Shown piece after piece: positions 31,812-39,202 of a stretch of DNA of 41,017 nt. The position numbers were made by a program, and so were the translations under genes. The stretch is from Oscillospiraceae bacterium (GTDB lineage Bacteria > Bacillota > Clostridia > WRLR01): assembly GCA_009777515.1 (NCBI GenBank), contig WRLR01000027.1, forward strand, positions 1 to 41,017, in the 5' to 3' direction. Below the pieces are notes generated by a model. That model was given only the letters and a program-made list of their open reading frames with translations, made no database searches and was not told the DNA's origin. The first letter of the stretch is position 1, and the number at the start of each line of letters is the position of its first letter.

Positions 31812-33389
31812 TTACATTTCATAGATTTTTTGTAATGTTTCGATTAACATCGCCCTCTTTTCCGAGGGCCCGGCGTCCATAATCCATTCCACTAACCGAT
31901 ACCCGACATTCACGAGAATCATCTCGCGGATGCAATGATTTTTTATATATGTTACGTCGGCGTACTCGGAAAAGCCCTTATAGTACGCCGGGACGCATCT
32001 TCGATAGCTCTCAACCATATGGTTAACGTCCGCTTCGTCAGCGACAAGGCTCTTGATGTCCTCGCCTATGTACCCCCACCCTGCTGTGTCCCAATCTATT
32101 AGGATAATTTTGCCGTCTTTGAAAAATATGTTCGTAACCCAAAAGTCCCTGTGGCACAGCACGACGGGCAGCGCCTCAATGCGGCTCCATATTTCGTCGG
32201 CATTGTCGTCTATCTCTATCAGCATTTGGCACAGGTGCTTCGGTATTTCGCATTTGTCTGAGCGGATGTAGTTGTATACTTTGTGCCACGAGCGGTAGCG
32301 CAAATAATAATTTTTCAAATCCTCTGCTTTGCTGAGATTACGGAAGTTTTGGAATACCTCGGATTGGCCGGCGTACAGTTTCCCTTGCCAGCGCCCAAGC
32401 TCAAAAGCGGCGCGCTCAAAATTTTCAACGGTTAAGTCGCGCCCGGATACGCCGTCGATGTGCTCCATCCATATTTGCCATTCGCTTTCGTCCCCGTTCA
32501 TTTCGGCATGATAGCATTCCGGCCAGCGGAGGGAATCCGTGAACAATGAGCCGAAATCCGACATGTACAGGTCGTACTCCCTGCGCCATGAGTTTGAATC
32601 GCCCAGGCGATCCCATTTCTTTTGAATTTTCAGCACGACATTATACGGCAATTTCATGCCATCGGCCGATACGGCAGTGCCGGAAACAAGGCGCACTTCG
32701 CCCACCGTGCCCCCGTGCAGCCTCTTTGATTTATAATCGGCTTTTGATATTGGCATATCGAACATTTTGCCCAAAGCCTTTATCAGCGCTTCGTTCCTGA
32801 AAAAATCATAATAGGAATAGCTGAGCAACTTGTTTGTTTTGTCGAAGCCGCCCGGCACAAGCTCTATGGCGTGTATGCTTCCCTCCGGGCCATCCACGCT
32901 GCCGTCCGTGGCGATGCCGAAGTCCCGGCAATCCGAAAATCCCATTTTCCTCCGGTAGACGTCGGGGTGGCCTTCGACCATGCACCCGGTATAGCCAAGC
33001 GATTTGGCGATTTCAAGCCCCCGCTTGACGAGCGCCGTGCCGACCCCTTTTCGCTGGTACTCATACGTTTTGTCGGCGTGGCTGTCGCTTTTCCCATGCT
33101 TAACCGCAAGACTGTTGAGCCACACGATATGCTCGCCGCCGTCGCCCATCGGCAGCGCGGAAAATATGGCGTGCCCGAGATATATTGGCTCCTCGTCCAT
33201 GACGGCTACCAATTCCAGCTCCGGGATGTAATAAGGAGAGCGGCGTATATTGTCCCCAAAAACCTCATGCCAGTAGCCGTCGCTGCCCCGCTCGTTGTAT
33301 TCAAAAGCGTCGTGGTCCAGTTTCTTGACAATCTCATATTCGTCCGCATGTATTTGCTTTATTTCATAACTATCCAATGTTAACCCCAT
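31812..33389 (-). CDS. GNAT acetyltransferase-APH phosphotransferase fusion
   Basis: A 525-residue protein with two enzyme domains. The N-terminal part (about 1-175) is a GNAT acetyltransferase with the acetyl-CoA loop YQRKGVGTALVKRGLEIA (111-128) and VYRRKMGF. The C-terminal part (about 225-525) is an APH/choline-kinase-like phosphotransferase with Brenner's motif HRDFWVTN (catalytic Asp415, Asn420) and the metal-binding LIDWDTAGWG (Asp432). This order resembles the bifunctional aminoglycoside enzyme AAC(6')-APH(2''), but each half looks closer to generic YhbS-like and APH-family proteins, so drug resistance is only one possibility. The ATG at 33389 is preceded by a GGGG stretch at non-optimal distance. 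Confidence 0.85.
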   Translation of the reverse strand: MGLTLDSYEIKQIHADEYEIVKKLDHDAFEYNERGSDGYWHEVFGDNIRRSPYYIPELELVAVMDEEPIYLGHAIFSALPMGDGGEHIVWLNSLAVKHGKSDSHADKTYEYQRKGVGTALVKRGLEIAKSLGYTGCMVEGHPDVYRRKMGFSDCRDFGIATDGSVDGPEGSIHAIELVPGGFDKTNKLLSYSYYDFFRNEALIKALGKMFDMPISKADYKSKRLHGGTVGEVRLVSGTAVSADGMKLPYNVVLKIQKKWDRLGDSNSWRREYDLYMSDFGSLFTDSLRWPECYHAEMNGDESEWQIWMEHIDGVSGRDLTVENFERAAFELGRWQGKLYAGQSEVFQNFRNLSKAEDLKNYYLRYRSWHKVYNYIRSDKCEIPKHLCQMLIEIDDNADEIWSRIEALPVVLCHRDFWVTNIFFKDGKIILIDWDTAGWGYIGEDIKSLVADEADVNHMVESYRRCVPAYYKGFSEYADVTYIKNHCIREMILVNVGYRLVEWIMDAGPSEKRAMLIETLQKIYEM

Positions 33390-33574
33390 ATTATAAATAA
33401 CCCCATATTCATCGATTATTTCATATACTTCGATTATTTCATACCGAATAAATGATTAATATTATTTTTCTTATTGTACTTGATACTTTATCTGTCTACA
33501 AATCCGATCCCAGGTCAATTATATGTCACCTTTGTTTCCTGGACAGATAAAATGGCTGGGGGCAGAATTATTAC

Positions 33575-33610
33575 CCGGTTTGTGATATATTCGATAGGGA
33601 AACAAACCGG
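33575..33610. promoter_or_regulatory. Operator-like inverted repeat upstream of the MBL-fold gene
   Basis: CCGGTTTGT (33575-33583) and ACAAACCGG (33602-33610) form a perfect nine-base inverted repeat with an 18-base spacer, about 40 bp before the probable start of the metallo-beta-lactamase-fold gene. It could be a regulator site or a leader hairpin. Nothing else is recognised in 33390-33647. Confidence 0.5.
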
Positions 33611-33647
33611 TTTATGCTATCCGCGTTCTATAAAGGAGGGTTAAATC

Positions 33648-34454
33648 ATCAAGTTAAAATGGTTTGGCACAGCCTGCATTATGGTTGAATATAATGGAAC
33701 CCGGCTATTGTTTGACCCTTTCTTTCCACTGAACGAAAATATGGGTGAGCAGCCTTTGGATGAGATTCCACCGCTGGACGGTATATTCGTTTCACACGGC
33801 CATTTTGACCACATAGCCGGCATACCTGCCGTATGTAAACGCTACGGCGAAAAAGTCGGCGTTTATTGTACGAGGACGCCCCGTGATACGTTGGTAACAA
33901 AAGGTATGGACAGCGGGCGCATCTATCAAATCAGCCCAGGCGACGTTATCAGCATGGGCGATTTAGAAATCCAAGTCTTAAAAGGGAAGCATATCAAGTT
34001 CGACTTTTGGCAGATTGCGAGGACCCTACTCAATCCGAGGATGATCGCTTACCGCAAAAATCTGCGGTACATATTAAAAGAAAACGCCGTCTGCGCGGAA
34101 AGCGGTGAAACAGTGGTGTATAATATCCAGGCAGGGGGCAAGCAGGTTCTCCTCCTGGGGAGTGCGAATCTGGATGCAGAGACAAAATATACCAAAGGCG
34201 CAGACATGCTCATACTGCCTTTCCAGGGGCGTTCAGACATTGAAAAATACGCTATGCAAATAATTAGCAGGCTGCTGCCAAAGCAAGTTTTGCTGAGCCA
34301 TTTTGACGACTCGTATCCGCCCATTACTTCATCAGTAAATACTGAACCGTTCCGGCTGCTGATGCGGAAAACCTATCCTGACATAGCAGTGCTCATCCCA
34401 CAAATAAATACCGAATGGATAAATTTGGAGGAGCATAATACGATCGTCAGTTGA
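33648..34454 (+). CDS. Metallo-beta-lactamase-fold hydrolase with non-canonical start
   Basis: About 268 residues of the UlaG-like metallo-beta-lactamase fold. The metal-binding motif VSHGHFDHIAG (HxHxDH) is clear, and LLLGSANLDAETKY and VLLSHFDDSYPP supply later residues. The conserved first strand KLKWFGTACIMVEYNGTRLLFDPF begins before the first ATG (33681). The frame opens at 33645 after a TAA, with ATC codons at 33645 and 33648 and an excellent AAAGGAGGG seven bases before the second. I therefore place the start at the ATC at 33648, replacing the expected ATG; a mutated start codon, a sequencing error or use of ATG 33681 are alternatives. Substrate unknown. Confidence 0.8.
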   Translation: MKLKWFGTACIMVEYNGTRLLFDPFFPLNENMGEQPLDEIPPLDGIFVSHGHFDHIAGIPAVCKRYGEKVGVYCTRTPRDTLVTKGMDSGRIYQISPGDVISMGDLEIQVLKGKHIKFDFWQIARTLLNPRMIAYRKNLRYILKENAVCAESGETVVYNIQAGGKQVLLLGSANLDAETKYTKGADMLILPFQGRSDIEKYAMQIISRLLPKQVLLSHFDDSYPPITSSVNTEPFRLLMRKTYPDIAVLIPQINTEWINLEEHNTIVS

Positions 34455-34487
34455 CGCCGACGTCTGTGCGGCCAAGGAGATCGTCAT

Positions 34488-34664
34488 ATGGTTGGAAACC
34501 TGGGTAACCTTGAAGGCTGCGTGGTGGCCAGCAACGCGCTCTACCACGCGGGCAGCAAGTTCGCTGCGTTCGACTTGGGCGGCCACAAAGATTCCAAAAT
34601 AGAACTCGATACCTACGTAAAGCCCGACTTGACCGGCATCACATACCCCATAGAAAGGAAATAA
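34488..34664 (+). CDS. Small hypothetical protein (58 residues) or gene remnant
   Basis: An open frame of 58 residues with a strong AAGGAG eight bases before its ATG. It begins MVGNLGNLEGCVVASNALYH and ends TGITYPIERK. I do not recognise it. Composition is ordinary and soluble, with no signal or membrane segment. It lies in the 230-bp gap between the MBL-fold gene and the GH50-like gene, each of which has its own ribosome-binding site. It could be a small protein of the operon or the C-terminal remnant of a longer deleted gene; the strong start site favours translation. Confidence 0.45.
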   Translation: MVGNLGNLEGCVVASNALYHAGSKFAAFDLGGHKDSKIELDTYVKPDLTGITYPIERK

Positions 34665-34686
34665 TTCCGTAAAGGAGATAAACCGC

Positions 34687-36726
34687 ATGTATAAAAAGGA
34701 AATCAGCTTCCTGGATTTTGAAGCGCGCGGCGCCAAAATCATTAAACAGACCGCCACCTCCCTTGTTATGGAAATACCCAAAGGCGGCGGCGGGGCTGTA
34801 TTGAAAGGCCCCGCAGGCAAGGTGGGCGGCGCCGACTGGGCGGCGGCCAAGTGGCTGTATTTTGACGTCTACAACCCCAACAAGGACGTATTCGCGACCG
34901 TCGTGGAAATCGGGTTCTGGAGGGACGGCATGGACGTGGACGCCGATGATCCGCGCTTCGTGGACGGCGTCGGCATTTACCCCAACTACATGACGCGTAC
35001 GAGCGTTGGATTTTCGGAGCTTGCCGCGCAAAACGTCTTCCTGCCGCAGACCCCCGGCGGGCTGAAAGCGGTCATGACGGGGCGCGCGGTGGTGCCGACA
35101 GAGGCCGTTGCGTTGTTTTTGGGCGGGCGCGAATGCCACGAAACGCAGGTATTTGAATTTTACAACCTCACACTGAGCGAAGAGGAACCGGACTACCCGA
35201 TGCCCGACTTGAAGCTCATGGACAAGCTTGGCCAGTGGACGCAGAAGGACTGGGAAGGCAAGACGCGCCGCGTGGAGGATCTGGTGGACTACCTGCGCTC
35301 CGAGTACGACAAACCGCTTGTTGCCAACCCTAAACTCAGCAAATGGGGCGGATGGCTGGACAAAAAGTTCGACGCGACCGGCTACTTTAGGACCCAGCAC
35401 GACGGCAAGCGGTGGTGGCTCGTCGATCCCGACGGCTACGTCTTCATTTCCGCCGGGATGGACTGCATACAAGCCAGGGAGTCATCGCGCGTGACGGACT
35501 GGGAGGGCGCGTACGAGTGGCTGCCCGTGCGTCACGGTAAGTACAATGCGGCTTACGCCGTCTCCTCCGGTGACCCGACGCGCGGCCGGCGCGTGCGCTA
35601 CTCGGAGCTGGTCAGCTTCTCCATCATCAACCTGATCCGCGCGTTCGGCGAAAACTGGTACGAAGCCTGGTGCAAGATAACGCGCCGTCGACTCGCCGAG
35701 TGGGGTATCAACACACTGGGTAACGGCGCCGAACCGGAATTCGTGAAATACTCAAAAATGCCGTGGTGTTTTTTCATGCGCGGCTTCCCCAGGACCGACG
35801 TGACGATTTACCGGGACTTCCCCGACGTCTATTCGCCGCAGTACGCGGAGCGCGCCGAAGTGTTCGCACAGCAGCTCGTCCCATACCTGGACGACCGCTA
35901 CATGCTGGGTTATTATCTGACAAACGAGCCGGAGTGGGGCTTTGGCCACGACATTGAGATATCAGAGCACATGCTGGAGATCCCGGTCGAATCCGATTGC
36001 AAAAATGTGTTCATAAAGAAAATGGCAGATAAATACAGGAGCATCGACGCGTTCAACAAGGCGTGGAACCTGTCTCTTTCCGGTTTTGACGATCTGAAAA
36101 AGTCCATCAGGGACGCAAGGAAGCTGTCGGAAGCGGCGGCGGCGGATTTGAGCGACTTCTCCAGGGAGATCATCACGCTATTTGCGAAGATCCCCTCCGA
36201 GGCCACCAAAAAGGTGGACCCCAACCACCTCAACATGGGGATGCGCTACGCGTATATCGGTTTTGAGAATCAGGTCGCGGGGCATGAGTATTTCGACATT
36301 TTCGATATTAACAACTATTCATTCGACTGCCGCGAGTACCTTGACTGGATTGGCGGCCTCGTAGAGCAGCCCATACTCATCAGCGAATTCCACCACGGCG
36401 CCCTGGACAAGGGCGTGCCGTGCACGGGCATCCGGGGCGTTCGCACCCAAGCCGAGCGCGGGCAGGCGTACAGGCACTATGTCGAGCAAGCGCTGCGCTC
36501 CAACTATCTGGTGGGCGCGCATTACTTCATCCTGAACGACCACCCCGCCATCTGCACAAGCTATCAGGAGAACTACAATATCGGCTTCGTGGACATCTGC
36601 AACCGCCCGTACGGCGAATTTACCGACCAGGTCGCGCAGACGAACGAGCAGATATACGCGGTGGCTAACCACGACATAGCCGCGTATGACAACCCGCCCG
36701 ACGGCATCCCGATGAACACTGTATAG
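34687..36726 (+). CDS. GH50-like (agarase-type) glycoside hydrolase
   Basis: A 679-residue glycoside hydrolase. A beta-rich N-terminal domain (to about 185) precedes the TIM-barrel part that starts near KKFDATGYFRTQHDGKRWWL and LVDPDGYVFISAGMDC, resembling GH50 beta-agarases. The likely acid/base is Glu414 in YYLTNEPEW and the likely nucleophile Glu567 in PILISEFHHGALDKG, matching the clan GH-A layout. No signal peptide is visible, so it should act in the cytoplasm on imported oligosaccharides and not on polymeric agar. AAAGGAG nine bases upstream supports the ATG. A strong terminator follows at 36753. Substrate is uncertain; agarase is the closest known activity. Confidence 0.75.
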   Translation: MYKKEISFLDFEARGAKIIKQTATSLVMEIPKGGGGAVLKGPAGKVGGADWAAAKWLYFDVYNPNKDVFATVVEIGFWRDGMDVDADDPRFVDGVGIYPNYMTRTSVGFSELAAQNVFLPQTPGGLKAVMTGRAVVPTEAVALFLGGRECHETQVFEFYNLTLSEEEPDYPMPDLKLMDKLGQWTQKDWEGKTRRVEDLVDYLRSEYDKPLVANPKLSKWGGWLDKKFDATGYFRTQHDGKRWWLVDPDGYVFISAGMDCIQARESSRVTDWEGAYEWLPVRHGKYNAAYAVSSGDPTRGRRVRYSELVSFSIINLIRAFGENWYEAWCKITRRRLAEWGINTLGNGAEPEFVKYSKMPWCFFMRGFPRTDVTIYRDFPDVYSPQYAERAEVFAQQLVPYLDDRYMLGYYLTNEPEWGFGHDIEISEHMLEIPVESDCKNVFIKKMADKYRSIDAFNKAWNLSLSGFDDLKKSIRDARKLSEAAAADLSDFSREIITLFAKIPSEATKKVDPNHLNMGMRYAYIGFENQVAGHEYFDIFDINNYSFDCREYLDWIGGLVEQPILISEFHHGALDKGVPCTGIRGVRTQAERGQAYRHYVEQALRSNYLVGAHYFILNDHPAICTSYQENYNIGFVDICNRPYGEFTDQVAQTNEQIYAVANHDIAAYDNPPDGIPMNTV

Positions 36727-36752
36727 CGGCTTCATATTGATAATATCAAGAG

Positions 36753-36785
36753 GGAGGCGCAGCTCACGGCTGCGTCTCCTTTTAT
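36753..36785 (+). terminator. Intrinsic terminator after the GH50-like gene
   Basis: An 11-pair stem (GGAGGCGCAGC with GCTGCGTCTCC, one G-T pair) and five-base loop are followed by TTTTATT. It starts 26 bp after the GH50-like stop codon. Confidence 0.88.
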
Positions 36786-36834
36786 TCGCTTGGCGGCAGG
36801 CGATGTGGAACAGTGGCGCAGCAATAAACATTCT

Positions 36835-37305
36835 TTATAGCCACAGTGCCTCGCTCAAAACATTTGTGCCGTGGATGTAATCCAGGTTGACCAGCCGGGA
36901 CAGCAGGTGCGCCCGCTCGTCGTCGGTCAGCGCGTGCAGCTTGACCGGCGGGTCGGAGGCCGACATCCTTTTTATGATGCCGTCGATATTTTCGATCCTG
37001 TCCCGCGCCACCGAAATCCGGTCCTGCCACATCGCTTTTTTATGGGCCATCGCTTCCATGTAGGCGTCCCTGTCGGGGCCGCGCTCCAGAAGCCCCTTGA
37101 TTTCCGCCAGCGTAAAACCCAGGGCCCTCAGCTCGATCAGCGCGTCGAGCCGTTTCACCTGGTCAGCCGAATAATAGCGGTACCCCGTCGCTTCGTCAAT
37201 CTTCACAGGCGTCAGCACGCCCGCCTTTTCATATATACGCATAGCTTTGACCGATACATTATAAAAGGCCGCTATCTCACCAATGCGAAACAAAACGTCG
37301 TCCAT
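36835..37305 (-). CDS. MerR-family transcriptional regulator
   Basis: About 156 residues. The N-terminal winged helix-turn-helix reads FRIGEIAAFYNVSVKAMRIY, followed by the MerR wing ATGYRYYSADQVKRL and LGFTLAEIKGLL. A coiled-coil dimer helix follows (about 80-118), with a short C-terminal tail too small for a BmrR-type ligand domain. GGAGGTGTT directly before the ATG at 37305 favours this start over an upstream ATG at 37326. It lies just downstream of the ABC exporter genes on the same strand and is the natural candidate for controlling them, as MerR proteins often control drug exporters. Ligand unknown. Confidence 0.9.
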   Translation of the reverse strand: MDDVLFRIGEIAAFYNVSVKAMRIYEKAGVLTPVKIDEATGYRYYSADQVKRLDALIELRALGFTLAEIKGLLERGPDRDAYMEAMAHKKAMWQDRISVARDRIENIDGIIKRMSASDPPVKLHALTDDERAHLLSRLVNLDYIHGTNVLSEALWL

Positions 37306-37362
37306 AACACCTCCGGTAAATATCACGATATATTCTAAATCCCACAGAGGACGTGGGGACGC

Positions 37363-37386
37363 AGGGCGCCGAGGGCGTCGCCCCTA
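37363..37386. repeat. Palindromic repeat at the 3' end of the ABC permease gene
   Basis: GGGCGCCGAGGGCGTCGCCCCTA is an imperfect palindrome with a CCCTA end, a divergent member of the CCCTACA palindrome family. It overlaps the stop region of the ABC exporter subunit at 37384. A related divergent copy lies at about 2110-2135. Confidence 0.45.
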
Positions 37387-38331
37387 TTCGCCCAATATGT
37401 TGTTCAGACGCTTTATCGGCGCGACGCTCGCGCCAATGGACGCCAGGCTGTTTATCAGCATCATGGCGCCAATCAGGACGCCGCCCCGGTACTGGAAGGC
37501 CGCCGTCAGATCCCCGAACGTGATGCGGCCCCCGGCGATCCACCCGGCGCCCGCCAGCAGCAGCACCAAATAGCCGCCCATGCCAAACAACGGCAGCACC
37601 GCCTCGTTGACGGCGGCGCGGGCGCGCATCCTCATCTTCGATTTCATTAGCTCCATGCTGCTCCGCTCGAACCTGTCCATCAGGAACCCCGTTGCGTCAT
37701 AAAGCGCGGCTGCGGCGGCGCATGTCACCAGCGCGTCCAGATCGCCCGTGTTGGCGGCAGTTGCGCCGAGCACGGATCTGTTCAGGCCCGGCATGGCGCG
37801 GGCGACGGCAAAATGGCTGAACGCTATGTGCGGCACCACGAACAGCATGACCCAGCCGAACACCGCCGGGGCCACGAGCCAAAGGGCCAGGCCCGAAATG
37901 AAAATCCGCAGTATGGCGTTGACGGCGTGGGGTAGGTGCAGGGGCTGGGAGAACGGCATCTGCACGTCCGTGTTAAACAGCGTCATCCATTCGCCATGCG
38001 GGGACGAGTCGACGCGCTCAAACGGAAAGGAGGCTATCTTTTCCGCCAGCATGACGCGCAGCCTGCCTTCTATCCGCACGACAAATGGCGCGTATATGCT
38101 CCATATCGTACCATTATACACAAAGAGGCACAGGGTGGCGATGCCGAACGCGGCGCAAACTTGCGCCAATGTATGGTTGCCGCCCGGCGAAAGCGCGTCG
38201 AATGCGTACCGCAAAAAAACCGCCTGGGAAACTGTCAGCGCGGCGTCGAACGGGCAGCGCAGGGCAAGCAGGGCCAAAAATCGGGCTCCGCATCCGGTAA
38301 CGCGTACTATTTTTTTGATTTCATCAACCAT
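37384..38331 (-). CDS. ABC exporter transmembrane subunit (no ATPase domain)
   Basis: A 315-residue protein with about six membrane segments of the ABC exporter type 1 fold, for example FGIATLCLFVYNGTIWSIY, LRIFISGLALWLVAPAVFGW and FGMGGYLVLLLAGAGWIAGG. The C-terminal SIGASVAPIKRLNNILGE corresponds to the point where a normal exporter would continue into its nucleotide-binding domain, but the frame stops here. It follows the ATPase gene on the same strand, with a palindromic repeat between. It could work with the ATPase at 38489 as a split transporter or be a truncated half. No good ribosome-binding site is seen at the ATG. Confidence 0.8.
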   Translation of the reverse strand: MVDEIKKIVRVTGCGARFLALLALRCPFDAALTVSQAVFLRYAFDALSPGGNHTLAQVCAAFGIATLCLFVYNGTIWSIYAPFVVRIEGRLRVMLAEKIASFPFERVDSSPHGEWMTLFNTDVQMPFSQPLHLPHAVNAILRIFISGLALWLVAPAVFGWVMLFVVPHIAFSHFAVARAMPGLNRSVLGATAANTGDLDALVTCAAAAALYDATGFLMDRFERSSMELMKSKMRMRARAAVNEAVLPLFGMGGYLVLLLAGAGWIAGGRITFGDLTAAFQYRGGVLIGAMMLINSLASIGASVAPIKRLNNILGE

Positions 38332-38388
38332 AAAAATCCAAATACATTTATAGACCTATACGTTATTGGACATCAAATAACGGCTATC

Positions 38389-38415
38389 GGCGCGATGAGG
38401 ACATCGCGCCCTACA
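38389..38415. repeat. Palindromic repeat with CCCTACA tail (copy of 4567-4593)
   Basis: The same 27-bp sequence as copy A (GGCGCGATG, AGGA, CATCGCGCC, CTACA), placed in the gap between two ABC exporter genes, so it lies within a probable operon. Confidence 0.8.
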
Positions 38416-38488
38416 GACATAAAGGCGTACTTAGGTTGCAATGTCATAGTAACGCAGTTGATGTTTATCGCGCCGAAAATACATAAAC

Positions 38489-39133
38489 CTATTCGTCATG
38501 CCATACCTCGCTCAGGCGCCCATCTACCAAGCGATAAACGCGGCTGCAGCCCGAAAGCATATCGGCCTGGTGCGACACGTGCAGGACGGTTTTGCCCCTG
38601 GTCAGGCCCGTTATTGCCGCAATGACCGCAGCGCCCGTTTCTCCGTCCAGCGCCGATGTAGGCTCGTCAAGCAGTATGACGGGCGCGTCTTTCGCTATCG
38701 CCCTCGCGATGGCAATCCTTTGGGCCTGCCCGCCGGAAACCTGCCCGCCCCTCTCCCCTACAAACGTGTCCAGCCCGTCGGGCAGCGTCGCGATCCACCC
38801 GCTCAGCAGGGCCGTTTCGCATGCGTGTAAAATGACCTCGTCTGGCATGTCGTGGCCGCATGTGATGTTTTCGCGGATGCTCGACGGGAACAGGGCGGCG
38901 CTCTGCATGACCATCGCTGTCAGCGTGAGGCGCTCGGACGGCGCCCGCGCACCCCCGATGGCGACTTCGCCTTCATATGTTTCGTAGAGCCCGCTGATCA
39001 CTTTTAGCAGCGTGCTCTTGCCACCGCCGCTCGCCCCGACGACGCCGACCGACTCCCCCTGCTCAACGGTGAAGTCGATGCCGTCCAGCACGCGCTTGCC
39101 GCCATACGCAAACGACAGCTCCTTGATCTCAAT
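38489..39133 (-). CDS. ABC exporter ATPase subunit, 5' end apparently frameshifted
   Basis: A stand-alone nucleotide-binding domain of the exporter type. Walker A is VGASGGGKST, signature QVSGGQAQRI, Walker B VILLDEPTSALD and switch His in VLHVSHQAD. The expected first strand (IEIKELSFAYGGKRVLDGI) is encoded in this frame from 39133, but with no ATG, GTG or TTG before it after a TAG. An ATG at 39146 with a strong GAGAGGGGGG site is one base out of frame and ends after five codons. A single-base insertion next to it would explain this. A GTG at 39091 is in frame but cuts the first strand. The ATPase is therefore probably damaged at its start, or there is a sequence error. Confidence 0.78.
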   Translation of the reverse strand: MEIKELSFAYGGKRVLDGIDFTVEQGESVGVVGASGGGKSTLLKVISGLYETYEGEVAIGGARAPSERLTLTAMVMQSAALFPSSIRENITCGHDMPDEVILHACETALLSGWIATLPDGLDTFVGERGGQVSGGQAQRIAIARAIAKDAPVILLDEPTSALDGETGAAVIAAITGLTRGKTVLHVSHQADMLSGCSRVYRLVDGRLSEVWHDE

Positions 39134-39202
39134 ACGGATGCCGCATCGCCCCCCTCTCTAACTCTACCAGTTCCTTGCAACCTCCCGCGCCCGCCTATTA
39201 CG

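Noticed and set aside
34639-35472. 277-residue minus-strand frame opposite the GH50-like gene.
   Set aside because: The plus strand has a ribosome-binding site and catalytic motifs; the minus frame has none.
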